A model generated the notes under the pieces. That model was given only the letters and a program-made list of their open reading frames with translations, was not told the DNA's origin and did not search any database. The position numbers and the translations under genes were made by a program. From the NCBI GenBank assembly GCA_031772625.1, contig CM062816.1, forward strand, positions 1,669,771,058-1,669,835,057: a stretch of DNA of 64,000 nt, in the 5' to 3' direction. The stretch is from Pinus tabuliformis. Its lineage: Eukaryota; Streptophyta; Pinopsida; Pinales; Pinaceae. Of this stretch, positions 47,999 to 59,971 are shown piece after piece. How positions within the stretch are numbered: position 1 is the stretch's first letter; every line of letters begins with the position of its first letter.

Positions 47999-48379
47999 GT
48001 ATATGTCGTATAAATTCTTTATAGTCTACTTTAGTTTATATTCTAGTGTTCATCATCTTTCATGCCTTACACTCTGCATTGCAAATTCTTTTATTTTTAG
48101 AAAAGGAACTCAATATTTATGGTAAGAAGCAGGAATCGAAGAAAGAGGAGAACAATAACATTGGAGCAACAAATGCAAAAAAGAGAGAGAGAAGAGAACT
48201 GGTCTAGTGATACCCTTAGAGCCAATATCCCGCATAAGACACACACATAGAGATTGATGGTCAAGTTTTCAAAGTTGGTGAATTCACATGCAATGCCTTG
48301 ACAACACAATGATAATGTTTTGAAGTGATGAAACAACATTTCATGTGTAAATTGTAGTCCAACAAATATTAAGTTGGAA

Positions 48380-49240
48380 ACTCATATTGTAATACTTGAC
48401 ATTTCATATAATATAATTTATGTGGTTGAAATTATTTATAGTTGCACTTGATATTGTTTAGTATTGTAATTAACATATGTAACTTTGCATTTTCATATTA
48501 GATGAACATGCACATTGTATGACATTTTTTTAATTTAGTCACAAAATCATACTAATTAATTATGTTGATTAATAATAAACACAAAATCAATCTAAAAATA
48601 CTAAATTAGTAGTTTATATTGATTAATAATGAACATAAATAAAATAAATATACGACTAAATTAGTCGTTTATAATAATTATTAATGAAAGTAAATGAAAT
48701 GAATATAAACTATTAAACTAGTCATTTATATAGTGAATATGAAACTACCAAAAAAATATAAATGACTACTGCAAATAATAAATTTGTGATTAAAAATGAC
48801 AACTAAATCTTGTATATATAGGACTATTAGTAGCTATTTTACAATATCTTATAACACAAACAAAATTTAGTCATATTTCTTTGGTCATTAATTGGTTTCA
48901 AGCAATGACTAAAATTTGCATCTATATGACTATTAGTAGCTAATTTACAGTATCTTATAACACGACCAACATTTTGGTAATATTTCTTTGGTCATTAATT
49001 GGTTTTCGCGGGTGATCATATAGTAATATATTTTGTTGTATATTTGGTCATTAATCGTGGCATTAATGACTAAATATTCTACTGGACGATAAAATTGAGA
49101 CAATTAATTAATGACTATGCTAAAAATGACTAAAAGTTGGTCGCATTATAAGATACTGTAAATTAGCTACCACTGGTCACCCACTGAAAATTGGTTGTTT
49201 ATATGCAAATTTTGGTCCTTTCTTTTAGTAACTAATTAGC
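48380..49240. repeat. Right subterminal repeat region of the CACTA element
   Basis: Motifs such as GACTAAATTAGTC, AATGACTA, TTGGTCATTAATTGG and AGCTA.TTTACAGTATCTTATAA recur in both orientations up to the right inverted repeat. They resemble the words on the left side. Confidence 0.75.
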
Positions 49241-49255
49241 CATTTTGTACTAGTG
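49241..49255 (-). repeat. Right terminal inverted repeat of the CACTA element
   Basis: CATTTTGTACTAGTG is the exact reverse complement of the left end and is followed by the duplicated TGT. Confidence 0.9.
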
Positions 49256-49258
49256 TGT

Positions 49259-52200
49259 AGAGGTTGATGTTGTTGTTGTTCGGATGTGTTTGTCCTAAAT
49301 GCATGTCGATTGTATATGCATTTGTTATGCATGTCAATGTATATATGTTGTTATGCATTTATTGTCATGGTTATGTTTATGCATGTATAGTAGGTAAAAC
49401 ATGCATGGTCAAACATGCAGCTTGAGATCATTGTATGAAATTTAGGTCATCATGATGCTATTGACATGTTATGATGTTGATATGTTGGTTGAGATAGAGT
49501 AAGAGAATTAGATTATCAAGGTGAGGATTGCAACATTAGACTTTGGGGTAGGAGCAGATCATCATACAAGTTTGTATGTTAGGTATGCAAGTATGTTGGT
49601 TAATGGTTATTATATGCCTTATGGTTATATGCATGTCTGTCATCTATTGTTGTTATAAGAATTAGGGTTATATACATTATAGTCATGTACATGATTGTCA
49701 TTTATTGTTGTTATGGTTATATATACATGATAGATGTTAGTTAATCACTGTGGTCATATGCACATGTGTCAGATAGTCATGAATGGTAGTAACTTGTCCT
49801 TATATGTATTGTGGTCGTATGCATGATGATTATGTTTATTGCAGTTAAGATGTTGATCTTATATGTATCATGCTAACCTAGATTGGCCTATGCAAGATCA
49901 TTATGGTTACGATATTAAGGTATGAGCCGACATACTTGTGATATTGTGTTGTACTAATCTAGATTGACTGTGGATATGTGATTGTTATGTATGAATGGAA
50001 ATTGTTTATGATTTTATGATGTGAACATGTTAGCTAGTTACTACTATGGATATCATGACCTTATTTATGTTTGAGTTGATATGTTGTGAAGTTATATCGT
50101 GCTAATCTAGATTGATTGTGCAGACGAGATAGCCTCCCCAGAGATACATTAAGGTATGAGTCTACTTATGTCGTCTATTTGGTGGTTGAATGTTTAATTA
50201 TGTTATCTATTTGGCGTTTGAGTGTTTGGGGTCTATTATGTCGTCTATCTGTTGTTTGAATGTTTGATTAGTTGCATGATATGAATATGTGTCTATAAGA
50301 CTGCATGAAGAAATGATTTTGTTTAAGACAATTACACTAACACATTATGTGCTGAGACAACTCATATACCTAAGCGTAAATAAGTTATAACTGTAGCGTT
50401 ATGAATATGATTATGAGTTGATTGTTGATTATGACATGATTGTTAGTCTTCATAAAGGTTGGTTTCAATTAATAGATATGATGCTTTGATCTTTGGACCA
50501 TGTGACTGACATGTGTGAGTAGTTGCAAGGCAACATGCTTAGTATTAGCATGACAAGGTAATATTTGATTTGTTTATATAACTAATAGCTATTTGATGTG
50601 ACAGGACATAATAAGACTTAATTGCAGTAAGGTAAAATTTTAAAGAAAGGAGTTGGGTAAGAATTCCTTTGACTATGTTTGGAAACCACAATCCAAATGA
50701 ATAAGTGCTTTGCATGAATACAGGAAGTCTTTTTAACCTTGATTTTGTTTGACATTATGTGGATATGTGCTATATTCCTAAACATATGTTTGACAGGTAT
50801 AACAGTTGGTTTCTAGTTTTGGTTGGACTCGTCAAGGAGTTGGATTCCCTTAAGAGATGATAATGTACGTGTTTAGTTATAGGTCAACGTGTTTGGTATA
50901 ACAAGGTAAGGGATCTGGTGTATTTTTATATTTATTTATACACTAACAATTATGTGTTTATGGCAGTATGATGCAAGGATCGCATGGAAAAAGAGACTTC
51001 CATGAAATCTTGAAGAAGGCTTTAGTTGAGCTTTCCCTTGGGAAGCATTGGGTACCCATGGGGTTGAGTCATAATGTCTGTTGTGTTTCTTGTGCTTTTG
51101 GTGCTTTGTGTATTGCTTGTGCTTGACTTGCATTTTTTTTTTTTTTTTTTAATGTCTAATATATGGCCATACCACTATGTTTATGGTGTTGTATTGCTAT
51201 TCGTTTTTCATTGGTTTCTTCTTGTTTGTTTCTTGTTCTTGCCTTTTATGTTTGATGGTCTTGGGAATTGGTTGGGGGAAGAGAAATTTAATGGATCTTG
51301 GGAATAGTTGAATGAAATCCAACATGTAATGTAAGCCCCGAATGAAGCTCAGTGCATGAGTAAAGGGCAACTGAAGACAAGAGTGTGATAGTAGGTTGGA
51401 CTAGTTGGATCCATTGGGGTAAATGGATGATGGTAGGAAATTCATGAGAAAGGTAGCATGAAAGGTAAAGTAAATGGACTTGAGGTGTTAGATGTCTTGG
51501 CTATGCTTTAAATTATTGTTCTCAATGTTATGCATGTTGTGCATGGATAAAGGGAGTTTTCTTAACCTAGACCTTATGATATCTGGTAATTATGTGGTGA
51601 TCATGATTATGATGATGTCTATATATGTATACATGTATGTATGTATGTTGTTGTTTGACAGGGTCATCAGGTATCATGATTGTTTTATGTTAATGTTTAT
51701 ATGTATATATGTATGTATGTATGTCATTGTTTTATAGGGTTGTGAGGAATCATTCTTGTGGAGGAATGATTTCTTATGCAGGTGAATGGCATGAAGAGGC
51801 TTTAGGTCTTATGAGGAATCGAGTGGGAAGAGTAGCCTTGACAGATTTGAGAGGTTAGTACCGTGTGGATATGAATTGATATTGTGTGATTATACTATGT
51901 CTATGTTTATGTTATGGACATGCTATGCTGAGGGATACATCAACATAGTGAAATCAGTGTGACCTGCAGAATGTTGGGACAAGCATGGATAAGACACTAG
52001 AAGCAAGGTCATTTGGTAAGGACAATTTGGTCTTAGAATGTGCAGTACTGGTGTTGTATACATGTAGCATATGTAGTATTGTGTACTTATGATGTTGTGT
52101 GCTTGTTGTATATATGATGTTGTGTGTATATTTCATATGCAGTGTCAGGTATAGATGGTGATATGTACATGTTGGATATCTGGTGCTGTGTACATATCGT

Positions 52201-54269
52201 ACTGTGCGCATGTTGGATATGCGGTGTTGTGTGCATATGGCATTGTGCGCATGTTGGATATGCGGTGATGTGTACATTTGGTGCTATGTACATGTTGTAT
52301 ATGCAGTGTTATGTACATATGGTGTTGTGAGAATGTTGTACAAGTGGTGCTATGTACATATGGTGTAGTGTGCATGATTGTACATGTGGTGTTGTGTGCA
52401 TGTGGTGTTGTGTACATGTTGTACATGAGGTTTTGTGTGCAGGTGGTGCTGTGTACATGTTGTGCATGTAGTGATGTGTACATGTGGTGTCGTGTACATG
52501 TCGTGCATGTGGTGTTGTGTACACATTGTACAGGTGGTGCGAGGTACACGTGGCGTTGTGTACACGTTGTATAGGTGGTGCCGTGTACATGTGATGTTGT
52601 GTAGTACACGTTGTGCAGGTGGTGTTGTGTACATGCTGTATATGTGGTAATGGTGTACATGTGGTATTGTGTGCATGTCGTACATGTTGTGTTGTGTACA
52701 TGCAATACTATGTATGTGCATTTTGTAGTCATGGAAATGTGACATGTGTATTCATTGTGTTGTACCATGTGTACGTATGTGTATTGTGTTGTACACCAGA
52801 TGTAGGAGTATGCATTGTGTTGTGTTGTACACCGGGTGTAGGTGTATGTATTGTGTGGTGTCGTACAATGTGTGTGGATGTATGTGTTGTGATGTACATT
52901 GTGTATGTGTACGTGATTGAAGAAAATAAAAAGGCACTGGGTGTCTGTTGGGTGTGGCAACCAATCCAGTGTGTGCATGAAAATGACAAAGGACAAAGGC
53001 AGAAGCAACATATCGATTAAAGGATAAGTGTCAATATTTTATTTTAGTTTTATTATGCATGTTATGATTTTGATTTATGATGGTTACATGTGATCTATGA
53101 TTCTGGTTTATGATGATGGCAAGTGATTCACGATTTTAATCTATGATGGTTTTGTTTTGAGATAACTGGATGTGATATGTTTATACATGATGATTTGATC
53201 AAGAGTTAGTTTGACTTGTTGTGACATGAAGTGAACAAAATTGAAAGTGTACTTTATTGACGAGCTACAAATGAGGTATGATTTGAAATTATTTCGATTT
53301 ACTTTAGATATAATGGAAATTATGTGTTTGGTACAAGAAAGCATGGAAGTGCTCAGTTTGGGTGGTTGAAACTGACTGCAAGAATTAGCATCGACAACAA
53401 AAGGAATTGGAATAGGCAACAAAATGCTGGTAAAGGAGTTTAGGAGTAGGGCCATTGTGGGACACTGGTACCCAATAGTGTCCATTGATTTCCATGAGCA
53501 TGCTATGACTAGTAAGATGGTTTTGAGGTAGGAATGTGCCTTAGTTTTGGGACCTTTCGATGTGAGGAAACCTTACCAAGGGATGGATCGCCCGGGATAG
53601 GGGATGCTGGGGAACTTGGAAGGTGAGTGACTACATGGAAGGGGGTGAATGGATTACCTGAGGCACTGTGTAGTAGAGAAGGCAAGGATGAGAATATATT
53701 GGTTTGGGTCATTAGCATTTCCAGATGGAATTAAATGCACATTGGGAGTGTGACCTAGAACAATGAGTCAGTAGTTGTTCATTGAGGGGACATGTAGTGC
53801 AAGATTGTGGCGTTGGACATTGGATGCAGCTTGAATTTGGCAGTGGATTATGGACTTCTTGGGAAGGAGCTGAATCTTGGTACTACTTTTGAGGGTGGAG
53901 GTGTGAGCCTCTAGATTCCCTTGTTTTTGATGCGTGTATCGTATCCTTTTACTTGTTGGTTGAGAAAATGTGCATATGTGTATATTATTGTAAATACCAT
54001 ATCAAGCTGGATTTATAAATCTCCATAAAAAATATGGTTATTTTCTAGTTGAAGTAAATGTACATGAGTATATGTGGTTATTATTGTAAATATTGTAATG
54101 GGTTGTGTTATAAAGCTCAAGTATATGATATGTTTGTCATGTTTCAACAGTCGTCATCAATGAGCATTGTAATAAAGCTACATAGGCAATATATTTTATT
54201 TACAATGGTTTGCTAGTTTATAGGTGTTATTGAACACCAAGGACAATGTTCCCCTAAGGGGGAGGGTTT
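49259..54269 (+). other. Internal region of LTR element G
   Basis: No gag, protease or pol motifs were found. The first 2.5 kb is T/G-rich with recurring TATGCATG words. A microsatellite-like duplication of ATGTATGTATGT with CATTGTTT.ATAGGG lies at 51617-51745. A long minisatellite follows at 52040-52890. The stretch ends with the purine tract AAGGGGGAGGG next to the right LTR. Confidence 0.6.
52040..52890. repeat. TGTACATGTTGTGTGG minisatellite
   Basis: Degenerate units of about 24-36 bases are built from GTGTTGTGTACATG and GTACATGTGGTG. Six-frame translation gives long His/Thr/Tyr/Cys-rich frames on the minus strand (up to 288 codons over 52145-53011). Their repetitive composition shows that they come from the repeat. 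Confidence 0.85.
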
Positions 54270-56466
54270 TATAACAACCTTGGTCAAAATTCCATGTAAT
54301 AAAGTTAATAAAGGCAAATAATAACCAAGGTCATGGGACACGTATTCCAAGCTGAATGTTGAGCAAAACATCCTAGCGTGGGTGTTCATTCTGATTCATT
54401 ATGGATAAAGGAAATTGGCAAAGACAATAATAAAGGCCTTGGAAAGGCAAAGTGGCATTTTATTTACGAAAATAAAGGAAATAAGGAGAAAAGGAAGGTG
54501 AAAGGTCATAGGTTGCATGTGAGGAGTAAAATGAAAGAAAAATAATGGAAAATGAAGAAAATAGAGGTCTCATGGAAAATAGAGGGCCTTTTGAAAGTTT
54601 TTGGGTGGAGTTCTCTCTCTGTTCCCTCTCTCACACTTAGAGCATTCTTGGATCACTCTAGCATTGGAGGGAAGAAAGGAAAATGAAGGTTAATAAAGAA
54701 AAAGGGAAGCAAATATCAAGATAATTGAAAATGAAGAAAATAGAGGTCTCATGGAAAATAGAGGGCCTTTTGAAAGTTTTTGGGTGGAGTTCTCTCTCTG
54801 TTCCCTCTCTCACACTTAGAGCATTCTTGGATCACTCTAGCATTGGAGGAAAGAAAGGAAAATGAAGGTTAATAAAGAAAAAGGGAAGCAAATATCAAGT
54901 AAGGAAGAGTTGGATCAAGAAACTATAATGGGATTACTTTCAGGTATCGAGTTGCATGTATGGTTTCCTTGCTAGTTTTGGTATGCATGGTACATGCATG
55001 TGTGTATTTGGTTCTCTTGTTATCATTGGCATGGGTCTTTCTAGGTGTGATAGTGGTTTTCAGCCTTGCCTTGCCGTTTCTGGATAGCCATGGTGTGATG
55101 GGGTTCTCTTCTTTTGGTTGATCTGGATTGTTGGATGGATTCTAAGCTGAGTGGGGTGGTCTCAATATTGATCACAAGGCCTAGGAATCCCAAGATGGCA
55201 TTCACGATAAAGCTTGATTGTGAATACCCTTGGTTGGGCCTAGGAATCCCTTGATCAGTAATGGTGGGATACATGGTAAAGCTTAGAGGGTGGTGATATC
55301 GTAGGTCTAGGAATCCCTTGACTGGTAATGGCAAGATACATGGTAAATTCAAGAGGTTGAGACATAAAATTCCTCACGGTTTAGGCGGAGAGATCTGGAG
55401 GCATCCATGCTCGTTTAGAGCCTAGTGATATGGAGGGGATTACCGCAAAGCCTGGTTGTATTGATGAGGTTCCGGGCCTAGGAATCCTTGGTGGGATATA
55501 CGGTAAAACTTGAGGAAGCCCTGGTTGGTTTTGTTGTGAGTCCCACATTCATGCTTGGAATATGGCACACGGGTGATTGGATGAAAGAAAGATTTGGTTC
55601 AGCCCAATCTATGGTCGGGTGGTATGTGGAAGTCCCTGACTCGATTGGATTTGCATATGTTAATAAGAGCTATTTTCTTCTTGTGATTTATGTGTAAATG
55701 GACTTGTTATTATGTGGCTTTAATGGTTGTTCTATCATTTTATTTTGCTGGTTATACATTAGTTATAAGCATGGTTTCATGATAGATCTTAATCATTGAA
55801 CTTATCATGTTTTGATTAATGAATGAATGGATGATGAATTTATGACCTAATAGATGTTATTGCAATTATATTTATGAGAAGGCACTAGATCTTCTTAGTG
55901 ATTTTTAGATAACTATCAAACCCCTATGTTCAGATGTGTATTTATGACTTGTAGATTTCATGTTCATGATACGGTTGGTGGAATGTATGTCATGGCTAGG
56001 CCTTGTTATGTCAAGTTATTTTCTAAGATTTGTATGGAAGGCTTTTTCCTTGTGTCATTCATGGTTCTCAAAAGTTTCATTAATTTATGGCTAGAGGTAT
56101 GGATCCTAGCCTGAAAAAGTGGCTTAAATTCCACGGTCGTAGGCACATAACTAGGTGAAAAATATTGCAGTCGCTCCCTTGTAGGCATCATGCGTATGAT
56201 TGGAGGGTTTCGATCGAAATCATGAAGTGTTGTGCCAACATCTAGGAGATCAGGGCACTGGTTTAATTTAGGAACTGGGCACTTGGAAGGGTGGTTTAGC
56301 CCTTGGGGTTATGTAGCAACTAATAGGGAAGTAATTAAGGTTCTTGGTTTGTTGATTCCAATTCCTTAAGGTGACTAGGAGGTTGAATCATATCATAGTA
56401 ATTATTCGTCACATGTTTACCCTGGCAGGCTGGTAACTTGGGTAAATGTGGGAGGAAGATGTTACA
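54270..56466 (+). repeat. 3' LTR of element G
   Basis: This 2197-bp LTR matches 17152-19202. Its first dinucleotide has changed from TG to TA. It is longer mainly because of an internal 179-bp tandem duplication at 54549-54906. It ends GATGTTACA before the duplicated ATGGG. Confidence 0.85.
54549..54906 (+). repeat. 179-bp tandem duplication in the right LTR of element G
   Basis: AAAATGAAGAAAATAGAGGT starts at 54549 and again at 54728. The two copies are almost identical. The left LTR has only one copy, so the duplication arose after insertion of element G. Confidence 0.9.
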
Positions 56467-58955
56467 ATGGGTGTTTAGGGCCTTTACTTGGATCGTTAGA
56501 CCCTGGATTTTAATCGCAAGACTGATGTTCCCTCAGTAGTTCCAGTATGGGTAAAACTTCCTCACTTACCTCTTCACTACCAGGATGAGGATACTTTGAG
56601 AGACATTAAAAATTCCTAGAGAAGATACATAGATAGAGCAGAACCAAGAGATTCAATGTATGTATGTTCTTGTATTTGTCTAGAAGTAGGCCTTAAGAAA
56701 GGCCTTCCATAAGAAATTCAACTCACATTAGATAACTGGCCTTTCATTCAACAGGTAGCCTTTATGATCATATCCCTTTCAAGTGCAAACATTGTCACGA
56801 GTATGGGAACTTTGCCAATAATTTCCCCAAAAATGATGATGCCCTCAAGCAACAAGAGGATGGGGGTCAATGGAAAATCCATAAGAGAAGAAGACAATAA
56901 AACATGCGAAAATTCCCAAAGGTGTGAGGGTCCCCTCCTCCTGGATCAAGTCCTCAGGATGCAAGGAAAGGTTTGTCTTCAAGAATTGGGAATTAGAAGA
57001 TTTATGAACTTGAAAATCAGTTCATTGTCTAGGTTCTGACCATTGCTCATTCAAGTTTCTTTTAGGTTTGGAAGATTTAAAAGTTCCCATCCCATTCTAC
57101 TTTAACCCTATGTGGATGAATGATGAGGATTTTAAGCCATTAGTGCATCAGGCATGGTTGAGGTGGGTTATTGGTTCTCCTATCTTCATATGGGATCAGA
57201 AAATCAAGGGCTTAAAAGAGGAAAAAAAAATGGGTAAAGGAAAGGTCCAAATCTCAAAAAATGAAAGTGGGGCAGATAAGATCTAATCTACAGGGTGTCC
57301 TTTTGGAAATGGAAGACCGACAATTTGTTTGCTAAATAATGAAAAGACTTTGAAGAATTGTATAGAAAATTAAATGAAGAATAAGAGATTTTGAGATTGA
57401 AATAAGGAAGTTTGTGGCTAAAACCAAGAGATAAAGTACTAGTTTCTTCCACTACAATAGAAAATAGGGGAATGGAAAAATAAAATCAAGTGTATGGAGC
57501 TTAATGGGGAGATTATTTCATATCTAGATATAATAAATGATGCCACTTTTAATCACTTTGAATCCTTATATGAAGAATATGGAGACACTCTTGTAGATTT
57601 AGTAGACGATTTTTTAGGCCATATTCCTCAACTAGTATAGGAATAAAGCAATTCCAAACTTTATTTCCCTATCTTGGAAGAAGAATTTCAGAAGGTGGTT
57701 TGGTCCTTAGATCTGGATAAATCTCATAGTCTTGATGGATTCACACGACACTTTTATTACAAATTTTGGAACACAATTAAACATGATTTGATCAGAATGG
57801 CAGACTTCATCTAAAAATCTAGTTGAATGGGCGGTCGTTCTGAGTTCGTCCTTCCTTGATCTAGTTCTTAAAAAAGTAAGGCCCTCTTCTTTCTCTTGAT
57901 TTATACCTATTTATATTTGGAATTTATCATATAGGACTTTTGCAAATATTATTGCTCAAAGACTTGTTCCTCTTCTTCCCAATATGATCTCTGAAAATAA
58001 AGGAGGTTTCGTTAGTAAGAGGCATTTAATGGACAAATTTGTCTTAATATAGGAAGCCATACACTCTCGAAAGCCCAATGGAGACAAAGGGATGGTCATA
58101 AAGTTAGATATGGCTAATGCCTTTGATCGTGTGCATCATTCTTTCTCTTTGTTATTTTAAGAAAAATGGGGTTCTCTTCTATTTTTATATCTTGGATCAA
58201 TGCTTGTATTTCTGGGCCTTGGATTTCCCCTCTTGTTAATATATCTATGATTGGTTTCTTTAAAGCTTACAGAGGCCTTAGGTAGGGGTTCCCCCTCCTC
58301 CCTATTCTTTACCTTATCATGGTTGAATCCTTCAACAAGAAGTTGCAATTTAAATGAAGATGTCACTCCCTCTCTGTAATCCAATTCTCAGAAGGTATAA
58401 AGAGCATAAATAATACCCATTTCATTGATGGCACAATCCTTCTTGGCAACAACTCTTACATTATAGCATGATGCTTCAAATATATTTTGAATGAATTTTT
58501 TCTTGGCTCTCAAGAGGATTATAAATGAAGTTAAGAGTCATATACATTCTTGGAATGTTAGAAACTATTGCATGGAAGGATCTTAAGAATTCAGGGATAG
58601 CAGGAAGGGAAGATTGAACCAATTTCAAATATTTGGGCCTCCTCATATGTCTCAAAATGTTTCCTCATCCTTCTTGGGGTCATGTTATTGACAAGTGTAA
58701 ATCCAAATTTGAGCAATGGAGGGCCCATTGGCTAAATATGGTTTGAATATTAATTCTATTTGAATATGTCCTTTTAACCCTTGCTATATTATAGTTCTTA
58801 GCTATGTTGGCCCTCATCTCTTTCATGTAGAAAATGGCTCAAAAAATCAGGTGGTTTCTCTATTAAGGAGTTAAGATAAAATCTAAAACTTTTATATGGT
58901 GAATTAAAAGGTGGTTAGGCTTCTAAAAGCCATGGGGGGATTAGGAATAAGAGGC
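56467..58955 (+). pseudogene. LINE A: ORF1 remainder, end of endonuclease, reverse transcriptase
   Basis: From the TSD onward ORF1 continues: PWILIARLMFPQ and, with shifts, VWELCQ-type zinc-knuckle text near 56780-56830 (FKCKHCHEYGNFANN). At about 57000 the endonuclease end appears (GSDHCSFKFLLGLEDLKVP), so the endonuclease body is deleted. RT motifs follow: EEEFQKVVWSLDLDKSHSLD near 57680, ISENKGGFVSKRHLMD near 57990, and KGMVIKLDMANAFDRVHHSF near 58090. The catalytic box is changed to FIDGTILLGN near 58424. The LINE is cut at TACCT (58956) by LTR element 2 and resumes after 62983. Confidence 0.8.
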
Positions 58956-58960
58956 TACCT

Positions 58961-59971
58961 TGGTTGAAGGGAAAGTACCCCTAGGGTCCTTTGGGCTAAG
59001 ACTCTACCAGACTGAAAATTGCTTATTCAAAGAAACACACACACACAGCCATCATTTTTACTTTTAAGCAAATGCTAACGTTAAGGGTACGTACCTAAGG
59101 TCCTACGTTCGAGAAGACCTTAAGGGTCCAAACCCTTCTTGGAGTTCCCTTCTTCTTTCTTTGACCTGCAAGACAAACAAATCAAAGAACACAACAGTAC
59201 ATGTGCAAATACTTATATATAAATCATCTTCATGCTATAAAGTTAGTTATAAAAAATCTTTAAGTAACCACTTTCATAAGAATTCAACACAAGAATCTCA
59301 TAAGCATAAAGAAAGATTATTCGGGAACAAAGACATGTTTCTTTATATATAAAGGCAAATAAAGTACATATATCGGAAAGATATCACCTGAACACCTTCA
59401 GCAGGCTCCAAGCAAGCTTCCTCCCGGATTCGTTCCAGCCTCAAGCCTCCAACAAGAGCTCCTTCCAAGTCTTACTCAATGATGATATCAAGGATGAATG
59501 ATCACCAATACACATGGAAACAAGGGTTTCCTATGCAAAATGGGGGAAGTGCAGAATGCACCAAGGACTTCACACCTGGTCTAAGGGAAAAATCTCAGCA
59601 TAATAATCTTGCTCTCATTTCTCCCCCCTTGGCCTTCCCTTTGATGTCTTTTTATACCCTCTCCAAAGCAGTTTTTTAGTTAGGAGTTGGTTGGGAATAG
59701 TTGGGCCACGGGCACTAATAGGTGATCCAGCAGGTAAACCCGCGATCTCCGCCCGAAAAAGAGGAATTTATTATTTTTTAAGTGTTTTAATAGATACACG
59801 CGGGTTGGGCATAACAGACCCGCGTGTACACGCGTTTAACTCAGGGCAATGTCGCGTATAGGGAATAAAACACTGTTTTTTAAATTTTTGGACCAGGTCT
59901 GGAAGGAGGGGTTGCCCTAGGCCATGAGTGCAGCATCACAAACCATAAGAGTGAGATTTGGAGCTATAACA
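58961..59971 (-). repeat. 3' LTR of element 2
   Basis: This 1011-bp LTR runs TGGTTGAAGGG to GCTATAACA. It includes an (AC)n run near 59035 and a GC-rich inverted-repeat-like stretch near 59800-59835 (CACGCGGGTT and ACCCGCGTGT). Confidence 0.9.

Larger units (their letters stand above)
19335..49255. mobile_element. CACTA (En/Spm-type) DNA transposon carrying several host gene fragments
   Basis: The left end reads CACTAGTACAAAATG from 19335. The right end, 49241-49255, is its exact reverse complement, giving a 15-bp perfect terminal inverted repeat of CACTA type. The 3-bp duplication TGT lies at 19332-19334 and 49256-49258. Both ends are rich in short subterminal words such as TTTAGTC and ACTAAA. 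No CACTA transposase (TNP2-like) is visible, so it is non-autonomous. The cargo, all on the + strand, is HIRA, Bud32/PRPK, LACS and IQM sequence with introns and splice sites, which implies DNA-level capture. Later insertions are a copia element, LINE B and a short LTR element. Without these the core is about 12 kb. Confidence 0.85.
17152..56466 (+). mobile_element. Large non-coding LTR retrotransposon G, split by a CACTA element
   Basis: The flanking LTRs are 17152-19202 and 54270-56466, in direct orientation. The TSD is ATGGG at 17147-17151 and 56467-56471. A degraded initiator-Met primer-binding site follows the left LTR, and a purine tract (AAGGGGGAGGG) lies just before the right LTR. After removing the CACTA insertion (19335-49255) the element is about 9.4 kb. 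Its internal part (19203-19334 plus 49259-54269) has no gag or pol similarity that I can see, so it is non-autonomous. The host sequence it entered is ORF1 of LINE A. Confidence 0.85.

Noticed and set aside
19335..49255. Helitron as the vehicle for the HIRA, Bud32, LACS and IQM fragments
   Set aside because: Same-orientation gene fragments are typical of Helitrons, but I found CACTA-type inverted repeats with a 3-bp TSD enclosing all of them. I did not find a Helitron 3' hairpin with CTRR end between A and T.
52145..53011. 288-codon minus-strand open frame
   Set aside because: It is wholly made of His/Thr/Tyr/Cys repeats from the TGTACATG minisatellite; several frames on both strands are equally open.
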